From an uncultured Senegalimassilia sp. (GTDB lineage Bacteria; Actinomycetota; Coriobacteriia; Coriobacteriales; Eggerthellaceae), in assembly GCF_934630535.1 (NCBI RefSeq), contig NZ_CAKTVU010000014.1:1-50345 (forward strand): DNA of 50,345 nucleotides, written 5' to 3'. Shown one piece after another: positions 34,338 to 43,417 of this stretch. The position numbers and the translations under genes are program-made. Within the stretch, counting starts at the first letter, position 1. The number at the start of each line of letters is the position of its first letter. Below the pieces are notes generated by a model. The model was not told where the DNA came from, did not search any database, and was given only the letters and a program-made list of their open reading frames with translations.

Positions 34338-36569
34338 ATGTTGATGAAACTTGCCTTGCGCAACGTGCGCCGCAGCGTGCGCGACTACGCTGTGTATTTC
34401 GTTACCCTCACTTTGGGCGTGGCGGTGTTCTACGCCTTCAACGCCATCGAAGACTCCCGCGTGCTCTTCGAGGCCCAGGAAGGCGCCGCGAACGTGTTCC
34501 TAGCGTCAGGCGCGAGCATTTTCGACATCCTCGCGCAGGTCATGACCTATTTCAGCGTCGTCGTCGCCGTGGTTTTGGGCTTTTTGGTCCTGTACGCCAA
34601 CCGGTTCGTTGTTCGGGCGCGCAAAAAGGAGTTCGGCACGTACCTGCTGCTGGGCATGAGCCCGCGCCAAGTCTCTTCGGTGGTGCTGATGGAAACGCTG
34701 ATCGTCGGCGTGATCGCACTGCTGGCGGGCCTTGGGCTGGGCTTTTTGATTTCGCAAGCAATCGCCTTCGCCACGGCGGGCCTCATCGGCGTGGCCATCA
34801 GCGATTACCATCTGCTGTTCAGCGCCCGCTCCGCCGAGCTGACCCTGGGGTGCTTTGCGCTCATCTTCGTTGTGGTCGCCCTGTTCAACGCCGTGCAGAT
34901 TTCGCGCTGCAAGCTTGCCACGCTGCTTTCGGCCAACTCCCGCAACGAGCGCATGCCCATGCGCAACCCCATCGTCTGCCTCGTCGTGTTCGTGCTGTCG
35001 TGCCTGGTGTTGGCGAAGGCGTATGCCGAGCTCAACCTCGACGGCCTCGTGTACTTCGGCGAGCACTTCCGCATCGCAACCGCGCTGATGCTCGTTGGCA
35101 CGCTGGGCCTGTTCTGGTCGGCCTCGGGGTTCTTCATCCTGCTGATTCAGCGCCTGCGCAGCGTCTACTTCAAGGGACTGGCCATGTTCACCATGCGCCA
35201 AATCGCCGCGAAGGTGAACACCGCATTCGTGTCGCTGTGGGCGGTAAGCATCCTTCTGTTCCTCAGCATCGTCGTGTTCTCCACGGGCTTCAGCCTGGCG
35301 TCGCTCTTCTCCGACCAGCTAGAGGAGAACACCCAGTTCGACGCATCCATCCGCGCAAGCCTTATGTCGCTCGACGTTTCCGAGATAGAAGCAGTGCCGG
35401 CGGACCAGTATGGCGGGGAAGAGGAGAAGGCGGCCGCGATTCAGGAGACCGAGGCCCAGCGCAACGAGATCCACAGCCTGTGGCAGGCGAACGGCGGTTC
35501 CACCGCCGCGTATATGAAGTCGCTCATCCCCGATTGGGACGAGCGCGTGACCGGCTCAGCTCAGGTGGACACGTGGCTTGCGAATGATTTGACGGAAAGA
35601 CAGCTTGTCGATGCGTGCGGCTTCACGCTTGCCCAAATCGGCTCCGACGAGAACTCCAGCATGGCCGACGAGGGTGTGCAGTACGTGCCGTTATCGCAGT
35701 TCAACGCCGCACGCCAGCTTATAGGCGAAAAGCCGATCGAGCTTGCTCCCAACGAGTACCTGGTCGACAACACGGTCGATAAATCTGCCGACTACGCGAA
35801 GGCCCTTGGCCAGAAAGGCCGCACCATCACCGTTGACGGCCATGAGCTGACCGCATCCGGACAGGTTGTCTCGCAATCGCTCCAGGTGAGCAGCATGAGC
35901 TGCCTGATCGCCGTGCTGGTTGTTCCCGACGAATTGGCGGCCGACAGGCTCGCCGCCGGCGATCTGCCGTCTATGAGCGAGTTGAACGTCAACCTGGTTG
36001 GCGACTCGCCAGAACAGGCCATGAAAGACCTAATGGCCGAGTACGGCAAGGCAGTTCCCCCGAGCGAAGAGCATGCAGAGATGGGCTTGACCTACGAGTC
36101 TCGCGCATGGCCGGTGTCTTACTACGACACGAGCGAGGGCATTATCGCCGATAGCATGGGGCTTAAGCTGCTCTTGGTTTACCTGGCGCTCTACATCGGG
36201 TTCGTCTTCCTCATGACCACCGCGGCGGTCCTTTCCGTCCAGCAACTCTCCGAGGTGGCGGACAGCATCCCGCGCTACCGCCTGCTGGCTCAGCTGGGAT
36301 GCGACAGAAGCATGGTGCTGCGAAGCCTGCGCACGCAGATCGGCATCTACTTCGTGGCCCCGCTTCTGGTTGCAGGGTGCCATTCCGCATGCGCGATCAG
36401 CCTTCTGTACAAGAACCTGCTGTCGCTTTGGGGCGCTTCAGCGGTTGCCGGCACGCTTGCCATCGGCATCGCACTGGTGGTTGCGGTATATGCAATCTAC
36501 CTGGTGTCCACGTACCTGGTCGCACGATCGGCAGTGATCTCCGGCGCAGGCAAGAAGCTGCTTGCGTAG
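34338..36569 (+). CDS. BceB-type ABC permease (FtsX domains)
   Basis: Large permease of 743 residues. FtsX-type segments at the N terminus (FVVRARKKEFGTYLLLGMSPRQ) and C terminus flank a big extracytoplasmic region (about 330-590), in the same layout as BceB, which binds peptide antibiotics and signals to the kinase. The ATG at 34338 follows GGCGGTGG at 5 bases. A GTG three codons earlier and an ATG two codons later are alternatives. The stop of bceA lies 12 bases upstream. A convergent terminator follows. The ligand is unknown. Confidence 0.88.
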   Translation: MLMKLALRNVRRSVRDYAVYFVTLTLGVAVFYAFNAIEDSRVLFEAQEGAANVFLASGASIFDILAQVMTYFSVVVAVVLGFLVLYANRFVVRARKKEFGTYLLLGMSPRQVSSVVLMETLIVGVIALLAGLGLGFLISQAIAFATAGLIGVAISDYHLLFSARSAELTLGCFALIFVVVALFNAVQISRCKLATLLSANSRNERMPMRNPIVCLVVFVLSCLVLAKAYAELNLDGLVYFGEHFRIATALMLVGTLGLFWSASGFFILLIQRLRSVYFKGLAMFTMRQIAAKVNTAFVSLWAVSILLFLSIVVFSTGFSLASLFSDQLEENTQFDASIRASLMSLDVSEIEAVPADQYGGEEEKAAAIQETEAQRNEIHSLWQANGGSTAAYMKSLIPDWDERVTGSAQVDTWLANDLTERQLVDACGFTLAQIGSDENSSMADEGVQYVPLSQFNAARQLIGEKPIELAPNEYLVDNTVDKSADYAKALGQKGRTITVDGHELTASGQVVSQSLQVSSMSCLIAVLVVPDELAADRLAAGDLPSMSELNVNLVGDSPEQAMKDLMAEYGKAVPPSEEHAEMGLTYESRAWPVSYYDTSEGIIADSMGLKLLLVYLALYIGFVFLMTTAAVLSVQQLSEVADSIPRYRLLAQLGCDRSMVLRSLRTQIGIYFVAPLLVAGCHSACAISLLYKNLLSLWGASAVAGTLAIGIALVVAVYAIYLVSTYLVARSAVISGAGKKLLA

Positions 36570-36647
36570 CGGAAGGGTCGCGAAGCGTGAGCCGCGCGTA
36601 ATGAAATCGTCCAAGGAACGCGGCTTGCAACTCGAAAAAAGCGAATG

Positions 36648-36678
36648 CTCGCAGGCCGGCCGAACGATAGCCTGCGAG
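36648..36678. terminator. Hairpin downstream of the BceB gene
   Basis: CTCGCAGGC (36648-36656) and GCCTGCGAG (36670-36678) form a perfect stem with a 13-base loop, without a T-run. Confidence 0.45.
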
Positions 36679-36726
36679 TCGAGCTAAAGCGATCCCGCTG
36701 AACGACTATCGGATGCAAGAAAACGA

Positions 36727-36770
36727 AAGGGGCGGTTGCCTGCGAACGATTCGCACGGCGGCCGCCCCTT
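36727..36770. terminator. Bidirectional terminator between BceB and the methyltransferase
   Basis: AAGGGGCGG (36727-36735) and CCGCCCCTT (36762-36770) enclose an inner TGCGAA/TTCGCA stem. It lies between convergent genes and overlaps the methyltransferase stop by two bases. Confidence 0.65.
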
Positions 36771-37551
36771 ACTTTACGCGCAAAACCACGTATTCGTTCA
36801 AGTTGCCCGTCTTGCCATCTGCCTCAAAACGGCTTACCAGGTCCGCCGAATCCGCTACCGCCACCAACAGCCGCTCGATTTCCGGCTCGTCGAAATGGTG
36901 GCAATAGCGGTACAACCCCTGCGTGTCCTGCCAACCCAACAGATAATCGTTCGGCGGCAGCTCGGGAAGCCCCAGCTCATCGAGCGCACGGCTCGTAGTC
37001 TCCTGCGCCTTGCGCGCCAGCTTGTCGCTATTCAGGAATCGCCAGAAGCTCACGGCCACGAACCCACCCGGGCGTACCTTCGCGACAAGCGCGCGCAAAA
37101 GCCCCATGCGCCAACGCTCCAGCGGCACGTGATGCATGAACCCGAACGAAACCGCCAAGTCGCATGACGCGTCCGGCGCCTCAAGCGACTCCCGAAGGCA
37201 GCCAGCAGAAAGCCGTTCAATCGCGTCAAGATTCTGGAAGGCCATTCGGGACAGGGGCCCAAACTCACTCCGCTCCCCCGCTTCCACCAGCGGCTTGCAA
37301 TTGTCCACCGCATAACCCGACAGCATCCTGTCAGGCAACGCGTCCGCCAAATACCGCTCGAAACGCAGATTGCCGCACGCCACATCGAGCACGCGCAGCA
37401 GCTCATGCCCAGCCGCGCGCGCATCCATGACCTCGAGCAATCGCACCCAACCTTGCCACGGCGACTGCCGCGTCTGCGAGAACGATTCGACGTTCGCGCG
37501 ATAAAACTCCCTGGTCAGCGCGCACAACCGCAGCGCCAGCCCTTCGTCCAT
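36769..37551 (-). CDS. Class I SAM-dependent methyltransferase
   Basis: 260-residue methyltransferase. The SAM-binding motif I is VLDVACGNLRFERYL, followed by an acidic loop and a DLAVSFGFMHHVP stretch. It resembles the Trm9/UbiE-like class of small-molecule or tRNA methyltransferases, but the substrate is open. The ATG at 37551 has GGAG at 9 bases. A GTG at 37566, 3 bases after the desulfurase stop, is an alternative with poor spacing. Because it follows a cysteine desulfurase and lies near Elp3, a tRNA modification role is possible (inference). Confidence 0.75.
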   Translation of the reverse strand: MDEGLALRLCALTREFYRANVESFSQTRQSPWQGWVRLLEVMDARAAGHELLRVLDVACGNLRFERYLADALPDRMLSGYAVDNCKPLVEAGERSEFGPLSRMAFQNLDAIERLSAGCLRESLEAPDASCDLAVSFGFMHHVPLERWRMGLLRALVAKVRPGGFVAVSFWRFLNSDKLARKAQETTSRALDELGLPELPPNDYLLGWQDTQGLYRYCHHFDEPEIERLLVAVADSADLVSRFEADGKTGNLNEYVVLRVK

Positions 37552-37569
37552 CTCGTGCAACTCCACGCC

Positions 37570-38751
37570 TTACGACTCGCGCATCTCTCGCGCGCATTGC
37601 GCCAGCACGGCAACGAAGCGATCGACATCCTCCGGCGTATTCTGATGGAAGAAGCTCACGCGCAGCGTTTCCTTGCCCTCGCGAAGCGGGATGCCCGCCG
37701 CCTGCAGCGACAGCGGATGCTTCGGACGCCACGTGCCCGGCGCGACGGTGGCGTGGTTCTCCTCGCACGCCGACGCGCGCGACACGCACACGCGGCGAGA
37801 GGACAGATACTTCACCGACACGGCATTGGGAAGGCCCGGCACGCTGGCACTCAAGATGTAGGGGCTTCCGCCTTCCGGCGCATGAACCACCACGTCGGGG
37901 ATCTCGCGCCTCAAACCCTCGATGGCACGATCCCGAAGGCTTGCGGCGTATTCCGCATTCGTTTCCATATGCGCCGCCGTAAGGCGCACGGCCTCGGCCA
38001 TTCCCACGGCAAGGAACACCGGCTCGGTGCCCGAGCGCAAACCGCGTTCCTGATTCCCACCGAACGCGGTGGTGTGCATGGGAAGCCCGCGCTGCACGTA
38101 CAGGATGCCGATGCCGCGCGGACCGCCGATTTTATGCGCACCCGCCGTGAGCAGTTGCACGCCCCATTCGCGCGGGTTGACCGGCATCTTGCAAAACGCC
38201 TGCGTAGCATCACAATGCAGCGGCACGCCCGGCGCCAGCTCATCGCGCAGCGCCGCGATTTCGGGGATGGGGAAGATCCAGCCCGTCTCGTTTTGCACGC
38301 GCATCACCGAGATGAGCGACGTAGGGCCATCCTGCAACTGCTCGGCCAGTTGCTCCATGTCGAAGCAGCCATCCGGCGCGTCGACGTAGCGACAATCCCA
38401 GCCATGATCGCGACGCATGCCGCGAACGGTTCGGGTAACCGAAGAATGCTCCAACGTGGAGGTGATGATCTTGCCCGGGTTCTCACGCTGAGCCAGGCAC
38501 GCTCCGCGAATGGCCAGGTTGTTCGATTCCGTCGAACCGGACGTGAAGTAGATCTCGTCGGCATCCACGCCAAGCACATCGGCGATGAACGCGCGGCTAT
38601 CCTCGAGCATCTCCTTTGCGCGACGCCCCACCACATGCGGCGACGAGGGGTTGCCCCAACCGTCCATCATCACTTCATGCATACGAGCAAGCACCTCCGG
38701 ATAAGGAGGTGTCGTCGCAGCGTTGTCCAAGTATGTAAGCGGTTTATCCAC
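37570..38751 (-). CDS. Cysteine desulfurase (NifS/IscS-like)
   Basis: PLP enzyme of 393 residues that takes sulfur from cysteine for iron-sulfur clusters or tRNA thiolation. Seen: YLDNAATTPP at the N terminus, the PLP lysine in TAGAHKIGGPRGIG, and the catalytic cysteine in SRASACEENHA. The start is a GTG at 38751 with GATGGGAA upstream. It is followed by the methyltransferase gene, and the intergenic region on its 5' side is shared with the divergent Elp3 gene. The iscU gene is not in the window, so the target is unknown. Confidence 0.9.
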   Translation of the reverse strand: MDKPLTYLDNAATTPPYPEVLARMHEVMMDGWGNPSSPHVVGRRAKEMLEDSRAFIADVLGVDADEIYFTSGSTESNNLAIRGACLAQRENPGKIITSTLEHSSVTRTVRGMRRDHGWDCRYVDAPDGCFDMEQLAEQLQDGPTSLISVMRVQNETGWIFPIPEIAALRDELAPGVPLHCDATQAFCKMPVNPREWGVQLLTAGAHKIGGPRGIGILYVQRGLPMHTTAFGGNQERGLRSGTEPVFLAVGMAEAVRLTAAHMETNAEYAASLRDRAIEGLRREIPDVVVHAPEGGSPYILSASVPGLPNAVSVKYLSSRRVCVSRASACEENHATVAPGTWRPKHPLSLQAAGIPLREGKETLRVSFFHQNTPEDVDRFVAVLAQCAREMRES

Positions 38752-39217
38752 AGGGCATTCCCATCGTTGTTTCGTTCCTTTCGTTCTTTAATTCTAACGT
38801 GGCGGTTTAAATGGCACTAAACCAACATCACTTGGGAACTGATTTCTCGACAAGCGGATAATGCCTGGTCAAAAGACATTTTGCTTTTCCATTGATAAGC
38901 GCTCTGCATCATCTAAGGCCCAATCCGTTGAGCATTTGCATGAAACGGCCGCGCACGTTCCGCAAAGCCTTCACGAGTATGCCGGCATTGCGCAGAAAGA
39001 ACCGGTGTCGAGCGCTCCCCAAAGCCCGAAACGCTTCTTGCCGCTTCCATGTCTGCCGCACGATCAGGCCCCGCGCTCGACCCCGTTACTACCATAGTCG
39101 TCGCACATCTGGTCCCTAGCTTCGCGCACAGGTCGATTCGCGCATAGTTGCACGGCTTTTCGCGATACCAACGCGCCGCACCTTCGCCCTTTTGCGCGAT
39201 GCCGTACAATATCGCCT
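38752..39217. other. Divergent intergenic region between the desulfurase and Elp3
   Basis: About 466 bp with no convincing gene; open frames here lack protein-like composition and ribosome sites. It must hold both promoters. TACAAT (39205-39210) directly before the Elp3 ATG is the only -10-like sequence I would point to. Confidence 0.5.
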
Positions 39218-41191
39218 ATGGAAAAGACACTGCAGAACATCCTCGGCGAGATCCGCCGCACCAACGCCCCGCTTGCCCCCGATGCGCTTGACCGCATCAT
39301 CCGCGCTCGAAACCGCGAGGTAGCCGGCCCCGTCCGCTATGTGGCGAAGAAGAAGCTGCTGCCGTTTTATCAGGAGGCGAAGGAACACCGCCCCGAACAG
39401 TGGCATACCTGGGGAGTTTCGCCCGCCGAAGAGGCCCTGCTGGTGCGAACGCTGCAGGTCAAACCCCGCCGCACCGCATCCGGCGTGGCCACCGTCACCG
39501 TGCTCACGAAGCCCTGGCCGTGCTCGAGCGCATGCCTGTACTGCCCCAACGACGTGCGCATGCCCAAAAGCTACCTGCACGACGAGCCGGCCTGCCAACG
39601 CGCCGAGCGCAACTGGTTCGATCCGTATCTGCAAGTCACCGCCCGTTTGCGCACGCTGCATCAAATGGGGCACGTCACCGATAAGGTGGAGCTCATCGTA
39701 TTGGGCGGCACCTGGAGCGATTACCCCGAGGCCTACCAAATATGGTACATGCACGAACTGTTCCGCGCCTTGAACGACATGGGATGCGAAGCCACGGTAG
39801 AACGCGAATCCGAAACACGTCGTGAGCAATACCACAGTGCCGGCATAGCCTGCGAGCGCGACGACCTTGCCGACTGGGCCGCCGAAGCGCAAGCCCGCGT
39901 CACCACCGGTAAAGCCTCCTACAATGAAACGGTCCGAAATCTATACGCCTGCGGAACCCGCGCGGGCGATGCCCGGTTGCACGCTCGAACGGATGACTGC
40001 AATGCTGCGATCAACGGCGCTTCCCTCAACTGCACCGTAACTAGCGATTCGCAGAAGGCCGACCCCGAATCGGCCGACCCCGAAGACCCGCAAGATGCAG
40101 CTCCCCGTAACGGCTGGGCCGCTGCCGCGCAATGGCAGACTGCAACGTTTTCCCAGCTGGAAGTCCTGCAGCGCAACAACGAGTCCGCAGAGCACCGCTG
40201 CGTGGGCCTTGTGGTGGAGACACGCCCCGACGCCGTCACACCCAAGCGACTTGCCACGCTGCGCCGCCTGGGCTGCACGAAGCTGCAAATGGGCATCCAA
40301 AGCCTTGACGAGCGCATCCTTGCCGCGAACCATCGAGGCATCGGCGTCGATCGCATGCAGCAGGCCTTCGAGCTCGCCCGCATCTTCGGCTTCAAAACGC
40401 ACGCGCACTTCATGACGAACCTGCTCGGCGCAACGCCCGAAAGCGACGCCGCGGATTACCGCCGCATGGTCGAGCACCCCGCCTTCAAGCCCGACGAGAT
40501 CAAGCTGTACCCCTGCGCGCTCGTGGACGGCACGGGGCTGGTCGCGCATTGGCGCGACGGCAGCTGGCGGCCCTACACCGAGCAGGAGCTGGTCAACCTG
40601 CTAGCCGACGACGTGCTGGTCACGCCGCCGTTCACGCGCATCTCGCGCATGATCCGCGACATCTCGGCGCACGACATCATGACCGGCAACAAGAAGGTGA
40701 ACCTGCGCCAGCTGGTCGACCTGGAACTTGCCAAACGAGCCCAACCGGTGCAGGAGATCCGCTCCCGAGAAATCGCTTTCGGAGCCGCCGCAAGCGACGA
40801 GCTTTCGCTGTCCGAGGTCGCCTACGAGACAACGAACACCCGCGAGGCGTTCCTGCAGTGGACCACTCCCGACAACCGCATCGCGGGCTTCTTGCGCCTA
40901 TCCATGCCAAACGCTGAATACGTGAGCGCGCACGCTTCCGACCTGCCCATTAACGCCGGCGAGGCCATGATTCGCGAGGTGCACGTATACGGGCGCGTTG
41001 CCGGCCTGCACCAAGGCGGCGAGAACGCCCAGCACCGGGGCCTCGGCCGCATGCTCATTGAGCGAGCCTGCGATATAGCCCGCGACAACGGGTACCAAGC
41101 CGCAAACGTGATCAGCGCCGTAGGCACTCGCGGTTACTACCGCAAGCAAGGCTTCGCCGACAACGGCCTATACCAGCAACGCAACTTATGA
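39218..41191 (+). CDS. elp3: Elp3-like radical SAM / GNAT protein, tRNA U34 modification
   Basis: 657 residues: radical SAM cysteines C102, C106, C109 (CSSACLYCPND), the conserved VVETRPDAV region, and a C-terminal GNAT domain (about 500-657, HRGLGRMLIERAC). Elp3 builds the carboxymethyl group on wobble uridine 34 of tRNA. An insertion of about 115 residues (190-305, rich in Ala, Asp, Glu, Gln) interrupts the region between the radical SAM strands and is absent from typical ~550-residue homologues. No good ribosome binding site precedes the ATG and a -10-like TACAAT ends 7 bases upstream, so the mRNA may be leaderless. The stop lies inside a dispersed repeat. Confidence 0.88.
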   Translation: MEKTLQNILGEIRRTNAPLAPDALDRIIRARNREVAGPVRYVAKKKLLPFYQEAKEHRPEQWHTWGVSPAEEALLVRTLQVKPRRTASGVATVTVLTKPWPCSSACLYCPNDVRMPKSYLHDEPACQRAERNWFDPYLQVTARLRTLHQMGHVTDKVELIVLGGTWSDYPEAYQIWYMHELFRALNDMGCEATVERESETRREQYHSAGIACERDDLADWAAEAQARVTTGKASYNETVRNLYACGTRAGDARLHARTDDCNAAINGASLNCTVTSDSQKADPESADPEDPQDAAPRNGWAAAAQWQTATFSQLEVLQRNNESAEHRCVGLVVETRPDAVTPKRLATLRRLGCTKLQMGIQSLDERILAANHRGIGVDRMQQAFELARIFGFKTHAHFMTNLLGATPESDAADYRRMVEHPAFKPDEIKLYPCALVDGTGLVAHWRDGSWRPYTEQELVNLLADDVLVTPPFTRISRMIRDISAHDIMTGNKKVNLRQLVDLELAKRAQPVQEIRSREIAFGAAASDELSLSEVAYETTNTREAFLQWTTPDNRIAGFLRLSMPNAEYVSAHASDLPINAGEAMIREVHVYGRVAGLHQGGENAQHRGLGRMLIERACDIARDNGYQAANVISAVGTRGYYRKQGFADNGLYQQRNL

Positions 41192-41256
41192 GCCAATGAC
41201 TCCGTAGCGCTCTAGCTCGCCACCTTTTAATAGATGACGAGCTGGAACGCTACGGA
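41189..41256. repeat. Dispersed hairpin repeat (copy A), also a terminator between convergent genes
   Basis: TCCGTAGCG... (41201-41219) pairs with CGAGCTGGAACG... (41238-41256): 19 bp with one G-T pair and one mismatch. The core and its flank (TGAGCCAATG) match the copy at 50079-50150. It overlaps the Elp3 stop and precedes the convergent radical SAM gene. Confidence 0.75.
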
Positions 41257-41268
41257 ACGCAAGCCCGC

Positions 41269-42453
41269 TCACATTGCGCGAACACTCACTTCTCGCAGGT
41301 ACAGCTCACCAGTTTCGCGCCGCTCGAATACGTTCGCACTTTCCGCAAGCGCGACGCCGGGACGCATTTCGCGCAATGCCGCAACGCCGCCCAACGGAAT
41401 CGCGACGCTCGGAATGCCTTCGTCAAACGAGCACGGCACACCGGCCGCGCAGGCCCAATCGCGCACGTGCGCCGCGTCATCCCCAAAAGCCTTCACGCAT
41501 TTCAGCAAGCGGTCGCCTTCGTCGACCTCAAGCCACGGATAACACGCCCGCACCACGTCGTCGCAGGTGAACGCCTTATTCTGCTGATATACCTGTCCCG
41601 TATTCTTGTTGTCGGAACTGCAATAATGCACGCCAAGCAGCAAACTCTCACGCGCAGCATATTCCATCAACGTCAACGCCTCAGCCTCGCTGCCCGCAAC
41701 GGGAACACCGCCGCCGCACCAGTAGTCATACAAGTAGTTGAAAGGGTGTTTGCGCAGTTCGAACCCACGATCGCGAAACGCTTCCGCATTGCACAGCGGA
41801 AAACAGAACTCCAGCAGGTTCACGCCGCGCACGCCCATGTCGTCCAAGCGCACAAGCAATTCCTGCATCTCGGAAAGCGTGCCGGGAATCACCGGCATCT
41901 CGACCATCACATCGGGCAGCGACGAAACAGCGGCCTCGATTCGCTCGAACACGGGCGCATCGGCGCGCGCGACATCCTCAGGCTTGATGCTAAATCGCAC
42001 CTCGTCAAGTCCCGCGTCAGCCAACGCATCCAAGCACAGATCATCCAGCAAGTCACCGCACGTGTACAGGCGGATAAGCACGCCAGAATACAGTTCCTTT
42101 GCACGCCTCACGAACGCGACAACCGATTCCTTATGCAAGAGCGGCTCGCCACCCGTTATCGCCAAGCAATCGAACTGGGCGCCAACTGCAGCCGCTTGCT
42201 CAAGCTCTCCCACGATATCGCGACGATGCGACAAAAAATACTCGTAATGATCCTGATTCGGGTTGAAGCAGAAATAGCAATGCCGCGTGCAGTGCAAATC
42301 AACGAAAAATGTGGCCGTGCGCTCACCTGTACGGCACGCCAAGCATGCCGGTGAAATCCATCCACGCCATAGCGACCCGCCGCCGTTTTCGCAATGGCAA
42401 CCACACGTCACCGCCGTTTGCGAACGCCGCTTGCGCGGGCACGACTCAGCCAC
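41269..42453 (-). CDS. Radical SAM protein next to the second molybdoenzyme operon
   Basis: 394 residues with the radical SAM cysteines C55, C59, C62 (CTRHCYFC), and SAM-binding residues in AITGGEPLLH. Further cysteines lie at the N terminus (C17, C19, C21, C37, C40) and in the C-terminal part, as in enzymes carrying extra iron-sulfur clusters. It follows torD in the molybdoenzyme operon, so it may mature or assist that enzyme, but I cannot name a reaction. The start is a GTG at 42453. The same frame stays open upstream across a TAG (42517-42519) to a TTG at 42558, with protein-like sequence. The true start is therefore uncertain. Confidence 0.75.
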   Translation of the reverse strand: MAESCPRKRRSQTAVTCGCHCENGGGSLWRGWISPACLACRTGERTATFFVDLHCTRHCYFCFNPNQDHYEYFLSHRRDIVGELEQAAAVGAQFDCLAITGGEPLLHKESVVAFVRRAKELYSGVLIRLYTCGDLLDDLCLDALADAGLDEVRFSIKPEDVARADAPVFERIEAAVSSLPDVMVEMPVIPGTLSEMQELLVRLDDMGVRGVNLLEFCFPLCNAEAFRDRGFELRKHPFNYLYDYWCGGGVPVAGSEAEALTLMEYAARESLLLGVHYCSSDNKNTGQVYQQNKAFTCDDVVRACYPWLEVDEGDRLLKCVKAFGDDAAHVRDWACAAGVPCSFDEGIPSVAIPLGGVAALREMRPGVALAESANVFERRETGELYLREVSVRAM

Positions 42454-42455
42454 CT

Positions 42456-42552
42456 CAAGGGGGATCCCAAACGCAGCAACCGTATCCTCATAGGCGTGCT
42501 CAACCTGATCAAACGCCTATGCATACTCGCGAATATCCGCAAATCCCCCTTG
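42456..42552 (-). promoter_or_regulatory. Base-paired region between torD and the radical SAM gene
   Basis: Outer arms CAAGGGGGAT/ATCCCCCTTG (42543-42552 and 42456-42465, 10 bp) enclose inner arms CATAGGCGT/ACGCCTATG (9 bp). It ends just before the GTG at 42453, so it could mask the start. The same stretch also reads as protein-like sequence with one TAG, so structure and coding remnant are competing explanations. Confidence 0.45.
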
Positions 42553-42562
42553 AAGCAAAACG

Positions 42563-43315
42563 CTATTCAGCCGAAAGCTCCGCCGCCAACTTCTCAACAT
42601 GCGCAGCGTCAACATGCGCAAACGCCGCCATAGCACCCGCAAACGCAGCGTAATGTGCACGGATATCTTTGCGAATCACCTCATCAGCGAACGCATCGAT
42701 CCACGTCAGCACATGCTTCCGCAGAAAGTCGCTCTGGGTACGAAGCGTCTTCACCGCATTCTCATCGCATCCATCAGCATACGCCTCATAAACGCACTGG
42801 CTCATGCGCACCATAAAATCCATCATCGCGGAAATATGGTCGTCGGGAAAATGCTGCTCGGTCTGCAGCCTGAAACCCGCCTGATGATAGAACGACCGAA
42901 CATCAAGCGTGCTTCCCCTGAACAGCATGCCGTCGGTACTGGTATACGGAGACTCCCAGGGACGAACGTAGCTATCACCGGGAACCTGAAACAACTTGGG
43001 GAAATCTTCTTCCATGGCCACTACCGCCTTGGAAACCGCATCCCCTTCGCTATGCTCACCCACACACGCAACCGCTTCGGCAACGCACTCGGTCATCGTG
43101 CGGAGGGAAAGGCCCACGTTCTTCTCTGAAAGTCCCTCATCAGCGGCCACCTGGCCGGCAAGCCACGCCAACGCGCCTGCCGTGTTCTCGCCGAAAAGCT
43201 GCGCAGCTGACGCCTCATGCACTCCGCCGCCGAACACCACATGAAAGGTACCATATAAATACGCACGGCGCGCCAGCGTCATGGCAATGCGATTTTCCTC
43301 GTCTTTGCTGTCCAT
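42563..43315 (-). CDS. TorD/DmsD-type molybdoenzyme chaperone
   Basis: 250-residue, helix-rich cytoplasmic protein of the TorD family (RRAYLYGTFHVVFGG at the N terminus; YHQAGFRLQTEQHFPDDHISAMMDFM in the core, where the family has a conserved E-x-x-PDHI-like motif). Such chaperones bind the Tat signal of the catalytic subunit and hold it until Mo cofactor is inserted. The ATG at 43315 has AGAAGGAG upstream. It lies after the iron-sulfur gene, separated by a terminator-like hairpin. Confidence 0.88.
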   Translation of the reverse strand: MDSKDEENRIAMTLARRAYLYGTFHVVFGGGVHEASAAQLFGENTAGALAWLAGQVAADEGLSEKNVGLSLRTMTECVAEAVACVGEHSEGDAVSKAVVAMEEDFPKLFQVPGDSYVRPWESPYTSTDGMLFRGSTLDVRSFYHQAGFRLQTEQHFPDDHISAMMDFMVRMSQCVYEAYADGCDENAVKTLRTQSDFLRKHVLTWIDAFADEVIRKDIRAHYAAFAGAMAAFAHVDAAHVEKLAAELSAE

Positions 43316-43365
43316 CCCCGCTCCTTCTGCGCCGTCGCCATCCAGGGCGTGGCACAACGAACCTG

Positions 43366-43406
43366 AAACAAAACCGCCGCATCGAGCAAACAGCGCGATG
43401 CGGCGG
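43366..43406 (-). terminator. Intrinsic terminator between the iron-sulfur subunit and torD
   Basis: CCGCCGCATCG/CGATGCGGCGG (43374-43384 and 43396-43406, 11 bp) is followed on the minus strand by TTTTGTTT. It is placed so as to reduce, but perhaps not stop, transcription into torD. Confidence 0.75.
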
Positions 43407-43417
43407 CAATCAACCTA

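Noticed and set aside
42456..42552. tRNA-like fold, possibly a selenocysteine tRNA given the selenoprotein nearby
   Set aside because: It lacks a T-loop sequence, a UCA anticodon in a suitable loop and a CCA-type end.
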